Shown one piece after another: positions 17,921-26,889 of a DNA stretch of 64,000 bases. Within the stretch, counting starts at the first letter, position 1. Each line of letters begins with the position of its first letter. The position numbers were made by a program, and so were the translations under genes. Source of the DNA: JALHST01 sp963798435 (lineage in GTDB: Bacteria; Bacteroidota; Bacteroidia; Flavobacteriales; Flavobacteriaceae). The stretch covers positions 434,001 through 498,000 of the forward strand of contig CAWCTF010000006.1 of the NCBI GenBank assembly GCA_963798435.1. The letters are read 5' to 3'. The notes beneath the pieces were generated by a model, which worked only from the letters and a program-made list of their open reading frames with translations, was not told where the DNA came from and did not search any database.

Positions 17921-18730
17921 ATGAAAAAATATATCGTAATCATAGCCCTTTTTATAGGAGTGATGGCATGCAAGACCAACCCTTTTACCGGGAAGAGTAC
18001 ACTGAACTTTTATTCGAACAGCCAAATATTTCCAATGGCATTTGCCGAATACGATCAATTCTTGAATGAAAATAAGGTCGTCGATAATTCCACCGATGCA
18101 AAAATGATAACCAAAGTAGGCCAACGCATCGCTTCGGCCGCAGAAAGATGGTTGACCGCAAATGGGTATCCCGGCTATTTAAAGGACTATAAATGGGAGT
18201 ATCATTTGGTTCAGGATTCTACTGTAAATGCCTGGTGCATGCCTGGCGGAAAAATTGTCTTTTACACTGGAATATTGCCGATTGCTCAAAATGAGACCGG
18301 GATAGCGGTGGTAATGGGCCATGAAGTAGCGCATGCGCTTGCCGATCATGGTGCCCAACGAATGAGTGCCGGAACCTTGCAACAACTTGGGGCAGTCGCA
18401 GGGAATATTGCGATCCAAGATGATAAAATAAGGAATACATTCAATCAAGCCTATGGTTTGGGATCTACCTTGGGGGTCATGTTACCGTTCAGTAGAAGCC
18501 AAGAAACCGAAGCCGACAGAATCGGACTTCAGATCATGGCAATTGCAGGCTACAACCCTGGGGAAGCAGCCGAATTATGGAAACGGATGTCTGCGAAAAG
18601 CGGGGGTCAGGCACCGCCTGAATTTTTAAGCACCCACCCTTCGAATGAGACGCGAATCAGTAATTTGACGGCTTGGGCACCATTGGCAAGACAGGAAGCG
18701 GCAAAATTTGGTGTTACCTCCTTTCAGTAA
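17921..18730 (+). CDS. M48 family zinc metalloprotease, lipoprotein
   Basis: 269 residues. The signal peptide ends in a lipobox with Cys17 (IGVMACKTNPF), so the enzyme should be anchored to an envelope membrane, as in LoiP/BepA-like proteases that clear misassembled outer-membrane proteins. Zinc motif HEVAH has ligands His134 and His138 and catalytic Glu135. The third ligand is Glu197 in ETEADRIG. The family motif FLSTHPSNETRI follows near the C-terminus. It lies 38 bp after the GH31 gene and ends before a terminator at 18760, so it may be the last gene of that transcript. Confidence 0.9.
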   Translation: MKKYIVIIALFIGVMACKTNPFTGKSTLNFYSNSQIFPMAFAEYDQFLNENKVVDNSTDAKMITKVGQRIASAAERWLTANGYPGYLKDYKWEYHLVQDSTVNAWCMPGGKIVFYTGILPIAQNETGIAVVMGHEVAHALADHGAQRMSAGTLQQLGAVAGNIAIQDDKIRNTFNQAYGLGSTLGVMLPFSRSQETEADRIGLQIMAIAGYNPGEAAELWKRMSAKSGGQAPPEFLSTHPSNETRISNLTAWAPLARQEAAKFGVTSFQ

Positions 18731-18759
18731 ACAGTATTGAATCAATAATCGTATCTTGG

Positions 18760-18784
18760 AAGCTGTTCTTATGGAGCAGCTTTT
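18760..18784 (+). terminator. Rho-independent terminator after the M48 protease gene
   Basis: A 10-bp stem (18760-18769 / 18773-18782, including two G-T pairs) with a 3-base loop runs directly into TTTT at 18781-18784. An ATG at 18771 lies inside it, which argues against that codon as the start of the next gene. Confidence 0.6.
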
Positions 18785-18794
18785 AGTATTTGGT

Positions 18795-20150
18795 ATGGCA
18801 CGCACTTTTGCTATTAAGGGGAGTAAAAAATTATTAAATGCCTGGGCGTTTTATGATTGGGCGAATTCAGTTTACAGCTTGGTCATTGCTTCATCTATAT
18901 TTCCTATTTTTTATGGTGCACTTTTCAGGATCGCCAAGGTCGAAAGGGTTTCTATCTTTGGGGGCGAAATAGCACGGGCCCCCTTGATCAGTTATGTAAC
19001 TTCTGCCGCATTCCTATTTATTGCAATTATTACGCCCTTTCTTTCGGGAATAGCAGACTACTTGGGAAACAAAAAACTTTTCATGAAATTTTTTTGCTAT
19101 CTGGGTGGCATATCGTGCATCGGTTTATATTGGTTTTCCTTAGAGAATATATACATAGGCCTTTTATGTTATTTTTTTGGATTGGTCGGCTTTTGGGTAA
19201 GTTTTGCTTTTAACAATTCGTATTTGCCCGATGTGGCCTATCCTGAACAACAGGATAGCATCAGTGCCAAAGGCTTCTCTATGGGATATATCGGCAGCGT
19301 TATCTTGTTGTTGTTCAATTTGGCGATGGTGCTAAAACCGGATGTTTTTGGAATCGAAGGTGACGCCATGGAAGCCGCGGAAATGAAGGCCATGAAGTAT
19401 TCGTTCGTATCGGTAGGCCTTTGGTGGATTATTTTTGCCCAGTATACTTTTTTGCATTTGCCGAAGGGCTTCAAGAAGGTAGGGGTACGAAAGCATGTTA
19501 TTTTGAATGGCTTCAAGGAGTTGAAAGGGGTCTGGCATCAATTGGGCCATCAAATAAAACTGAAAAGATACTTGGGGGCATTCTTTGTATATAGTATGGC
19601 GGTACAAACGGTCATGCTCATTGCGACCTACTTTGGAGAAGAGGAAATAGCCTGGAGTTCTGATAGCGAACGTACTACTGGTTTGATCATAAGTATCCTC
19701 GTAATCCAAATTGTAGCGATTGCCGGTGCAACTGCGACAGCAAAGGCGTCGAAAGCGTTTGGTAATATTAGGACATTGATCGTTGTGAACCTTTTGTGGA
19801 TTATGATTTGTTGCTATGCCTACTTTTTGATTACACCTCTTGACTTTTATATAGCCGCAGGTTGCGTTGGAATCGTCATGGGTGGCATTCAGGCTTTATC
19901 GCGTTCTACCTATTCAAAATTTATTCCCGAGACTACCGATACTACTTCTTTTTTTAGCTTTTATGATGTTGCAGAAAAAATAGGGATCGTCATCGGTACT
20001 TTTCTATATGGGTTTGTAGCTCAATTTTCGGGAAGTATGCGATATGCGATTATCTTTCTGGGTATTTTTTTCCTTATCGGAATGTTCCTTCTGACCCGTG
20101 TAAATAGTAATGAAAGCAAAAAAAAGCCTCTTAAAAAAGAGGCTAAGTGA
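18795..20150 (+). CDS. MFS transporter, UMF1/Atg22-like family
   Basis: Twelve-helix permease of the UMF1 branch of the major facilitator superfamily. The signature LNAWAFYDWANSVYSLVI opens helix 1. Further hydrophobic segments follow through the protein, with a hydrophilic central loop containing FKKVGVRKHVILNGFKEL. Substrate is unknown; the eukaryotic relative Atg22 exports amino acids from vacuoles. The frame is open to a TTG at 18756 and an ATG at 18771, but both fall in the terminator preceding this gene, so MARTFAIKGS at 18795 is chosen (451 aa). Its last codons double as the terminator of the convergent DUF2807 gene. Confidence 0.85.
   Translation: MARTFAIKGSKKLLNAWAFYDWANSVYSLVIASSIFPIFYGALFRIAKVERVSIFGGEIARAPLISYVTSAAFLFIAIITPFLSGIADYLGNKKLFMKFFCYLGGISCIGLYWFSLENIYIGLLCYFFGLVGFWVSFAFNNSYLPDVAYPEQQDSISAKGFSMGYIGSVILLLFNLAMVLKPDVFGIEGDAMEAAEMKAMKYSFVSVGLWWIIFAQYTFLHLPKGFKKVGVRKHVILNGFKELKGVWHQLGHQIKLKRYLGAFFVYSMAVQTVMLIATYFGEEEIAWSSDSERTTGLIISILVIQIVAIAGATATAKASKAFGNIRTLIVVNLLWIMICCYAYFLITPLDFYIAAGCVGIVMGGIQALSRSTYSKFIPETTDTTSFFSFYDVAEKIGIVIGTFLYGFVAQFSGSMRYAIIFLGIFFLIGMFLLTRVNSNESKKKPLKKEAK
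20118..20144 (-). terminator. Terminator of the DUF2807 gene, embedded in the MFS coding end
   Basis: AGCCTCTT (20125-20132) pairs with AAGAGGCT (20137-20144) around four A residues. On the minus strand the stem is followed by eight T residues (20125-20118). It encodes the Lys/Pro-rich C-terminus of the MFS protein on the plus strand. Confidence 0.8.
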
Positions 20151-20173
20151 ACGAAACCTGTTCGTTGATTGAT

Positions 20174-20899
20174 TTACCCTTTTGATATATCCCCCGAACC
20201 CGAGGACTTTGTATCTATTTTTTCAGGATTACCCCGATAACTAATGTCTCCAGATCCAGAAACTCGTGCCTTTAACATTTTATGAGCCGTAACCTTAATA
20301 TCGGCCGAACCTGAAATTGTGGCATCGACATTGTCTGCATCGAGGTCATATGCCTTGATATCGCCACTACCCGAAATAGTCACATCAAAGTCCTTTGCGC
20401 TTCCGCTGAGTGAAATATCGCCTGAACCTGACATGGAAGTCGATAACGAACCTACTTCTAGTTGAAGGGTGATATCGCCGGATCCAGACATGGCGGTTTT
20501 GAAGCTTTCGGCCCGTAACGTTTTCTTGCTCACAATATCGCCGGATCCCGACAAGGCCACTGCACGTATCGTTTCCACGGGCACGGTAATATAGATGCCA
20601 TCTTTCCAGGAGGAGGGCTTCAGATTATACCCTTTTTCTACCCGGATCGATAATTTACCGTCCTTCACTTCGGTGATGATATGTTCCAATAAATTTTCCT
20701 CCCCTTTTAATGTGATTTGACCTTCTTTTCCATCCACTAATGCTACATCGAACCAGCCTGAAACCCCAATTTCGTCATAATTGCCTGTAGATCGTTCAAT
20801 TGTTACGGTATTTCCATTACCTTTTACGGTGTTTCCCCATTGTGCGGAACATGAAAGTGTTAAGAGGGTGATAGCTCCTAAAGTTGTTAATTTGCTCAT
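20174..20899 (-). CDS. DUF2807 (head GIN domain) secreted protein
   Basis: 241 residues with a signal peptide (MSKLTTLGAITLLTLSCSAQ; the Cys could be a lipobox). The body is the DUF2807/GIN beta-helix-like domain, with turns marked by repeated SGSGDI motifs (at least five copies between about 118 and 240) and aspartate-rich rungs. These domains are common in Bacteroidota downstream of ECF sigma factors; no biochemical activity is established. It is last in the minus-strand set sigma, anti-sigma, DUF4097 protein, DUF2807 protein, 47 bp after the previous gene. Confidence 0.85.
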   Translation of the reverse strand: MSKLTTLGAITLLTLSCSAQWGNTVKGNGNTVTIERSTGNYDEIGVSGWFDVALVDGKEGQITLKGEENLLEHIITEVKDGKLSIRVEKGYNLKPSSWKDGIYITVPVETIRAVALSGSGDIVSKKTLRAESFKTAMSGSGDITLQLEVGSLSTSMSGSGDISLSGSAKDFDVTISGSGDIKAYDLDADNVDATISGSADIKVTAHKMLKARVSGSGDISYRGNPEKIDTKSSGSGDISKG

Positions 20900-20946
20900 G
20901 ATAGTGTGTTATTTATAGTTATTGTATTCGTGTATTTGTTTGCCCT

Positions 20947-22038
20947 TTAGTTTTTTGAGAATGAAATGCCCCCGTAATCGCTAACAATAGAAACAATCTT
21001 TCCACTATTGGGTTTTGAATGGTATCCTTTGTAATATTTGTCACTTGATTTTTCGGTGCTGACATTGATTTCGAAATCGTCTTTACCGCTTACCCCGGCA
21101 TAGGACGTGCGTATTTCAAAATCAAAATAATATCCGGCATCGTAACCTATTTTGATGCCTGTGTAATTCGATACGATCTTCAAATTCCCGGCATCTTCGG
21201 CCATATTGTTTATACGTATGGAACCATAATCAGACCTGAGGTCGACATTGCCATGTAGGTCTCCTAATTTTACATTTACGTAATCCCCATTTCCTTTGAT
21301 GCTTTTGGCATCACCGACCTCAAGGGTACCATAGTCGCTCGAATACTCAAGATTATCTATTTGCTTAATTGTCGAATTCGTATAATCTGCGTTAATTTTC
21401 AAATCGCCCGCTTTCTGAATGGTAAAGCCCGAATAATCTGCTGAAATCTCCCCACTGTTCATATATTCAATACTAGAGCCCGAGGTGTAGTCAAAATTCA
21501 ATTGATTGCTTCGGCCACGTAATTCCCCAATTTCAAGGCGGCCATAGTCACAATTTATTTTAGCGTGCCCATCAATGCGATCTAAGGAAATGCTACCATA
21601 GTCGTTGTTGAGGTCTACGCTGTTTTTTATGGGCACTTTTATGGTATAATTGATCTGCATGTTCACATTATTGCCTTTACCCCAGTTCCAGCCCCAATCG
21701 CCCTTGTTTTTGTCAAAGATCGTTTTGGCCGAGACCATACTACTACTATTATCGAAATTTACCGTAATATCATCAAGTTTGCGTTGAACCTTTTCCTCGT
21801 TATTGCCGTTGGTCTTGATATGAACCTCAATGAGTATTCTATTTTCGTTCCAAGAGGTAATGTTCAAGTTGCCATAGCTATTATTGACTTTTAATAAGGC
21901 ATCTGAATTCACATCGAATTCTTTCTTTATAGTTTTCTCCTTGGTATATTTTCCTGTAAGCTTGCCATCATTTGCGCTGAGGGCCATTGGTACAACCAAT
22001 AGAAGGGTTAGTACGTGTTTTAAAGTAATTGTTTTCAT
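20947..22038 (-). CDS. DUF4097-like secreted beta-helical protein
   Basis: 363 residues with a Sec signal (MKTITLKHVLTLLLVVPMALSA). The opening KKEFDVNSDALLKVNNSYGNLNITSWNENRILIEV is the classic start of DUF4097-family proteins. After that, a rung of about 20 residues recurs, with motifs such as NDYGSISL, CDYGRLEI, SDYGTLEV and SDYGSIRI, giving a right-handed beta-helix-like ladder. The family often accompanies an ECF sigma factor in Bacteroidota and is presumed to be an envelope-stress or adhesion protein. Here it lies 65 bp after the anti-sigma gene. Confidence 0.85.
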   Translation of the reverse strand: MKTITLKHVLTLLLVVPMALSANDGKLTGKYTKEKTIKKEFDVNSDALLKVNNSYGNLNITSWNENRILIEVHIKTNGNNEEKVQRKLDDITVNFDNSSSMVSAKTIFDKNKGDWGWNWGKGNNVNMQINYTIKVPIKNSVDLNNDYGSISLDRIDGHAKINCDYGRLEIGELRGRSNQLNFDYTSGSSIEYMNSGEISADYSGFTIQKAGDLKINADYTNSTIKQIDNLEYSSDYGTLEVGDAKSIKGNGDYVNVKLGDLHGNVDLRSDYGSIRINNMAEDAGNLKIVSNYTGIKIGYDAGYYFDFEIRTSYAGVSGKDDFEINVSTEKSSDKYYKGYHSKPNSGKIVSIVSDYGGISFSKN

Positions 22039-22103
22039 CTGTAAAATTTATTTTGTTTAATAATTATCAAATTCCTTTGGTTTTTACTGTAGCTTATTTG
22101 CCT

Positions 22104-22661
22104 TTAAAGCATGGTTTGGCTTGTTTCGTAGCTATTATTTAAATTTTTGATGGTTTCGACTTGGTCAAGGACATCCCTAAGCAAGTCTATTCGCGTTTGA
22201 AAATTGGTAATCATCGCGCTAAGTATCAGTTTGCTGTTCCCGCCGTTCAAAAGATCTTTTTCCAAATCAGAATAATTCAATTCTAATTTTTTAAGCTGTA
22301 ACATGGCATCCGCGATGATTTTTTGAGTCTCCGGCGTACTTTCGCTTTTTAATTGCTTTACCTGTTCCTCAATAAGACTGGCAAAATAAAATTCAGTTTT
22401 TGAGGCTTCGGGCGATATTTCTGCCACCTGTTCGTTAATCGTGGGCTTCACATTGAAAAGCCCAATGCTCAAAGTACACAAGACCAAGATACTCGCCGCG
22501 ATGGCCCAGGGTTTCCACCTGGAAATTCTTTTTACCTGTGCGACATTTTGATGTTCTTTTAATTTATTTAAAAATCGCTTTTCGTGTCCAATAGGCGGAA
22601 TTTCAGTATCAAAAGAGCCATTTAGATTCTCGAACAGATTATTTAAGGTGTCTTTTTCCAT
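22104..22661 (-). CDS. Putative anti-sigma factor, single-pass membrane protein
   Basis: 185 residues. A cytoplasmic N-terminal segment (about 1-45), one transmembrane helix (WAIAASILVLCTLSIGLF, about 48-65) and a periplasmic helical region with coiled-coil-like heptads (LEKDLLNGGNSKLIL, TNFQTRIDLLRDVLDQV). Its start codon overlaps the sigma-factor stop by one base (TAATG), so translation is coupled and the two products are probably partners. No HxxxCxxC zinc anti-sigma motif is present, so it is not a ZAS-type protein. The role is inferred from the position and topology. Confidence 0.7.
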   Translation of the reverse strand: MEKDTLNNLFENLNGSFDTEIPPIGHEKRFLNKLKEHQNVAQVKRISRWKPWAIAASILVLCTLSIGLFNVKPTINEQVAEISPEASKTEFYFASLIEEQVKQLKSESTPETQKIIADAMLQLKKLELNYSDLEKDLLNGGNSKLILSAMITNFQTRIDLLRDVLDQVETIKNLNNSYETSQTML

Positions 22662-23224
22662 TAGTAAACCGGCGTTAATTTATTACGTAAACTTTCTTTT
22701 GCCCTTGAGATCATTGTCCTGCAGTTGGCATAACTGATTTGCATTATTTCACTAATTTCTTCATAGTCATATCCTTCGATTAAATGTAAGGTCAAAGAAA
22801 CTCTGTAATTGTCTTTTAGCAGCTTCATGGCTTCCATCACTTTTTGAGCCTTCAGTTCAGAAACATCATGATCTGCAACAAATCCTTCATTATCTTCGAC
22901 CTTATAAAGTACTTCATCCAGGCCTACTTCGTTTTTACGTTGTTTTTTCCTGTAATGGTAAATACTGTTGTTTACAACAATGCGTTTCAGCCAAGATCCG
23001 AAGGTGACCTCCCCTTTGAATGAAGCAAGTTTTGTAAACGCGTTTAAGAACGATTCTTGCATTACATCCTCAGCTTCCGCACTATCTTTCACAATTCGTA
23101 AGGCCGTGTTGTACATTGCCTTATAATAGCGGTTGTACACTTCCAATTGCGCACCTTGGTTCCCGACCAGACACAATTGCAGTAAAGCATCAATATGTTC
23201 TTTTTTGTGGCTCAAAAAGTACAT
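22661..23224 (-). CDS. ECF-family RNA polymerase sigma factor
   Basis: 187-residue group 4 sigma factor. Region 2 (about 26-98) includes MYNTALRIVKDSAEAEDVMQ and TFGSWLKRIVVNNSIYHYRK for -10 recognition and core binding. Region 4 (about 130-180) contains the helix-turn-helix GYDYEEISEIMQISYANCRTM. It is the first gene of a four-gene set with an anti-sigma-like protein and two beta-helical envelope proteins. A TGTAACA/TCTATA pair upstream could be an autoregulatory promoter. Confidence 0.92.
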   Translation of the reverse strand: MYFLSHKKEHIDALLQLCLVGNQGAQLEVYNRYYKAMYNTALRIVKDSAEAEDVMQESFLNAFTKLASFKGEVTFGSWLKRIVVNNSIYHYRKKQRKNEVGLDEVLYKVEDNEGFVADHDVSELKAQKVMEAMKLLKDNYRVSLTLHLIEGYDYEEISEIMQISYANCRTMISRAKESLRNKLTPVY

Positions 23225-23230
23225 GGTTTG

Positions 23231-23263
23231 TCTTATAGATGACCCAATTTAGGCATTGTTACA
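23231..23263 (-). promoter_or_regulatory. Possible autoregulated ECF promoter
   Basis: On the minus strand TGTAACA (23263-23257) is followed by GTCATCTATAAGA (23243-23231), just before the sigma-factor ATG at 23224. The -35-like GTAAC and the spacing resemble ECF promoters. It has no TAnnTTTG element. This is inference from pattern only. Confidence 0.3.
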
Positions 23264-23539
23264 GTTTTTTATAAAAAATAGTTTTGGTTCCAGTGAATTC
23301 CAATGGTTTTTGTCGTTTTTATCTCGGACCTTTCAAAGGGAAAACTTCCTAACGGGTTGGTTCAACGTAATTTCAAAAGGTTCAAACGCCGTGTTTTTTT
23401 TCGTATAAATGGAAATGGCACAACAATTGTCTATGAAGGATATAGCACGAAGTCAATAATACACAGAAATACTGAAAATAGGGCTTCGCAAGGATTATTA
23501 TACAACTAAAGTATCGCGTCCCGTCATTATTATGACAGA
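23264..23539. other. Intergenic region upstream of lon
   Basis: No gene seen; short open frames here lack any family resemblance. A palindrome GTCAT-TATT-ATGAC at 23523-23536 lies four bases before the lon start codon and could be an operator or a leader hairpin. Confidence 0.35.
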
Positions 23540-26011
23540 ATGACCGAATATATACATATGGGAGATTCCAAATTTGCAAATTTTGACAATATGTCAATTC
23601 ACAGTATCGATGAGGATTCTGAGTTGATACCGCTTTTGACGCCGGAAGACGAAGAGAAAATGAACAGTGAGGGGCTGCCGGAGACCCTGCCTATTTTGCC
23701 TTTGCGAAATACGGTATTGTTTCCTGGGGTCGTTATCCCGATTACTGCAGGAAGGGATAAATCGATCAATCTCATTAAAGATGCCAACAATGGTTCAAAG
23801 GTAATCGGGGTCGTTTCCCAAAAGGACGAGGATACCGAAAATCCGGATATCAATGATATCAACACCCTTGGTACCGTGGCGCGGATCTTACGCGTGCTTC
23901 AAATGCCCGATGGCAACACCACGGTGATCATTCAGGGAAAAAAGCGATTTGAAATCGCAGAGGTTTTGACAAAGAAACCCTATATGACGGCTACGGTGCG
24001 AGAGGCACATGAAGTACGACCTGAACCGAATAGCAAGGAATTTTTGGCGATTATCGATTCGATAAAAGACCTTGCATTAAAGATCATACGCGATAATCCG
24101 AACATTCCGAGTGAGGCGTCCTTCGCTATAAAGAATATTGAGAGCAATTCATTTCTGATAAATTTTGTATCCTCTAACCTAAATCTTGATGTTAAGGACA
24201 AACAAGCTCTTCTAGAAATCAACAATCTTCAGGAAAGGGCAATGGCGACCTTGAAATATATGAACGTCGAACTGCAAAAGCTAGAATTGAAGAATGTTAT
24301 TCAATCGAAAGTTCGCAGCGATTTGGACCAACAGCAGCGAGAATATTTTTTGCACCAGCAAATGAAGACCATTCAGGAAGAATTGGGCGGGGTATCATAT
24401 GATGAGGAAATCGACGAAATGCGTGCCAAGGCCAAGGACAAGAAATGGGGTAAAAAGGTCAAGGAACATTTCGAACGGGAGTTGGCGAAAATACAGCGCA
24501 TGAATCCCCAAGTTGCTGAATATTCGATCCAAAGAAATTATTTGGATCTTTTCCTAGAACTTCCTTGGAATTCATATTCCAAGGATAAATTTGATTTGAA
24601 ACGTGCGCAACGGATTTTAGACCGAGATCACTATGGTTTGGAAGATGTTAAGAGAAGGATTATTGAATACTTGGCGGTCCTGAAATTGCGTAATGATATG
24701 AAATCGCCCATTTTGTGTCTTTATGGACCTCCTGGGGTCGGTAAGACTTCGCTTGGCAAGTCAGTTGCTGAGGCTTTGGGAAGGGAATATGTTAGAATGT
24801 CGCTGGGAGGGCTTCGGGATGAGGCCGAAATTCGTGGCCATCGAAAAACCTATATAGGGGCTATGCCAGGCCGCATCATCCAAAGCATCAAAAAGGCGGG
24901 AACTTCAAATCCGGTGTTTATATTAGATGAAATCGATAAACTGACGAACAGTCACCAAGGGGATCCTTCTTCGGCCATGTTAGAAGTATTGGATCCCGAG
25001 CAGAACAGCGAGTTTCATGACAATTTCCTCGAAATGGGCTATGACCTTTCAAAAGTAATGTTCATTGCAACCGCAAATAATCTATCGAATATTCAACCGG
25101 CCTTATTAGACCGAATGGAAATCATTCATGTTACCGGCTATACCATTGAAGAGAAAGTGGAGATTGCCAAAAGGCATTTAATGCCCAAGCAATTACGGGA
25201 ACACGGACTAACGGCGAAAGATTTAAAAATCGGGAAACGACAACTTGAGAAAATCGTCGAGGGATATACTCGGGAATCAGGGGTACGGGCCCTCGAAAAG
25301 CAGCTTGCCAAAATGGTGCGGTATGCAGCTAAATCAATCGCCATTGAGGAAGCATACGATACAGCGGTCAGCAACGCCGATATTGAAAAGGTATTGGGTC
25401 CGCCACGATTGGAACGGGATAAATATGAGAACAATGAGGTTGCTGGGGTTGTGACCGGTTTGGCATGGACCAGTGTTGGTGGCGACATTCTCTTTATCGA
25501 ATCTATATTATCAAAGGGCAAAGGTACATTGAACATTACCGGTAATCTTGGTAAGGTTATGAAGGAATCAGCTACGATAGCTTTGGAATATATTAAATCG
25601 AATGCCGACAGATTCGGAATCGACCCTGCTATTTTCGACAATTACAATGTGCATATACATGTGCCTGAAGGAGCAACGCCTAAAGATGGCCCAAGTGCCG
25701 GAATAACCATGTTGACTTCGCTCGTATCACTTTTTACACAGCGAAAAGTTAAAAAGAGCCTCGCTATGACCGGGGAGATAACACTACGAGGCAAAGTTTT
25801 ACCAGTGGGTGGGATCAAGGAAAAAATCTTGGCCGCCAAACGGGCACGCATCAAAGAGATTATACTATGTGCTGAAAATGAAAGGGATATTAAGGAAATC
25901 AAGCAAGATTATCTAAAGGGTCTGACTTTTCACTATGTGAGCGATATGGCCGAGGTAATCGATCTGGCCCTAACCGGACATAAGGTAAAAAACCCAAAAG
26001 TACTAGTATAG
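23540..26011 (+). CDS. lon: ATP-dependent Lon protease
   Basis: Cytoplasmic AAA+ protease that degrades misfolded and regulatory proteins. The 823 residues comprise a LonN substrate domain (LPILPLRNTVLFPGVVIPI near 49-67), a coiled region, the ATPase core (Walker A GPPGVGKTS, Walker B FILDEIDKL) and the C-terminal protease. The Ser-Lys dyad is Ser719 (DGPSAGITML) and Lys762 (GGIKEKILAAK). A second possible start, MGDSKFAN at 23558, would shorten it by six residues; the sequence does not decide. Confidence 0.97.
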   Translation: MTEYIHMGDSKFANFDNMSIHSIDEDSELIPLLTPEDEEKMNSEGLPETLPILPLRNTVLFPGVVIPITAGRDKSINLIKDANNGSKVIGVVSQKDEDTENPDINDINTLGTVARILRVLQMPDGNTTVIIQGKKRFEIAEVLTKKPYMTATVREAHEVRPEPNSKEFLAIIDSIKDLALKIIRDNPNIPSEASFAIKNIESNSFLINFVSSNLNLDVKDKQALLEINNLQERAMATLKYMNVELQKLELKNVIQSKVRSDLDQQQREYFLHQQMKTIQEELGGVSYDEEIDEMRAKAKDKKWGKKVKEHFERELAKIQRMNPQVAEYSIQRNYLDLFLELPWNSYSKDKFDLKRAQRILDRDHYGLEDVKRRIIEYLAVLKLRNDMKSPILCLYGPPGVGKTSLGKSVAEALGREYVRMSLGGLRDEAEIRGHRKTYIGAMPGRIIQSIKKAGTSNPVFILDEIDKLTNSHQGDPSSAMLEVLDPEQNSEFHDNFLEMGYDLSKVMFIATANNLSNIQPALLDRMEIIHVTGYTIEEKVEIAKRHLMPKQLREHGLTAKDLKIGKRQLEKIVEGYTRESGVRALEKQLAKMVRYAAKSIAIEEAYDTAVSNADIEKVLGPPRLERDKYENNEVAGVVTGLAWTSVGGDILFIESILSKGKGTLNITGNLGKVMKESATIALEYIKSNADRFGIDPAIFDNYNVHIHVPEGATPKDGPSAGITMLTSLVSLFTQRKVKKSLAMTGEITLRGKVLPVGGIKEKILAAKRARIKEIILCAENERDIKEIKQDYLKGLTFHYVSDMAEVIDLALTGHKVKNPKVLV

Positions 26012-26143
26012 CATCAACCGTTATCGCGCTATTTCTAAAGTTTTATTAAAACAAAAAAGAGTGAGCAGGTTCAGTAGTCAAAAGCGATATTTTAATTGCC
26101 GTTGTCTTCTTCTTAATCTCCTATTTCTACTTAATTTAGGACA

Positions 26144-26848
26144 ATGGAAAAAATAACCATAGCGATTGATGGCTTTTCATCTACAGGAAAGAGCACCATA
26201 GCCAAGGCTTTGGCCAAGGTGCTACGCTATCTCTATGTCGATACAGGGGCCATGTATCGGGCAGTTACCCTTTTTGCCATGCGCAACGGATTTATAGGAA
26301 AAGGCCGGGATAATTTTGAGGCGCTGGTCAGATTGCTGCCCAAAATAAACCTTAAATTTCTTTATAATGAATCATTGGGGTATTCTGAAATGTACTTGAA
26401 CGGCGAAAATGTCGAAAATGAAATAAGGTCTTTGGAGGTATCCAATTATGTAAGTCAGATTGCGGAAATTGAGGAAGTACGGCATAAGTTGGTCGAAATT
26501 CAAAAAAAAATGGGTCGCAACAAAGGCATCGTAATGGATGGAAGAGACATTGGTACTGTTGTATTCCCAGATGCCGAATTAAAAATTTTCATGACCGCAT
26601 CACCCGAGAAAAGGGCCTACAGACGCTATAAGGAACTTTTGGATAACGGGGAAAAGATACGTTTTGAGGATGTATTGGACAATGTTCAAAAAAGGGACCG
26701 AATTGATTCAAACCGCGAATTCTCACCACTGCGAAAGGCCGCAGACGCCATTGAGTTCGATAATAGTGATATGGGCCTGAGCGAACAATTTGAACGACTG
26801 CATAATTTTGCCCTCCGCGTCATTGAAAAAAAAACAGGCGCTGAATGA
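26144..26848 (+). CDS. cmk: Cytidylate kinase
   Basis: Phosphorylates CMP and dCMP to the diphosphates. The 234 residues begin MEKITIAIDGFSSTGKSTIAK, where GFSSTGKST is the P-loop. Family motifs follow: LYVDTGAMYRAVT near 29-41, the NMP-binding insert with VSNYVSQIAEIEEVR, and MDGRDIGTVVFPDA. Arg-rich lid residues lie in KRDRIDSNREFSPL near 186-199. It appears monocistronic between lon and the convergent BON-LysM gene. Its last codons carry that gene's terminator. Confidence 0.95.
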   Translation: MEKITIAIDGFSSTGKSTIAKALAKVLRYLYVDTGAMYRAVTLFAMRNGFIGKGRDNFEALVRLLPKINLKFLYNESLGYSEMYLNGENVENEIRSLEVSNYVSQIAEIEEVRHKLVEIQKKMGRNKGIVMDGRDIGTVVFPDAELKIFMTASPEKRAYRRYKELLDNGEKIRFEDVLDNVQKRDRIDSNREFSPLRKAADAIEFDNSDMGLSEQFERLHNFALRVIEKKTGAE

Positions 26849-26855
26849 CGCCTGT
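26826..26855 (-). terminator. Terminator of the BON-LysM gene, embedded in the end of cmk
   Basis: ACAGGCG (26834-26840) pairs with CGCCTGT (26849-26855); the 8-base loop contains the cmk stop codon. On the minus strand the stem is followed by nine T residues (26834-26826). Confidence 0.8.
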
Positions 26856-26889
26856 TGTTCGATAGATAAATGATACCCGTTTCGGTGGT

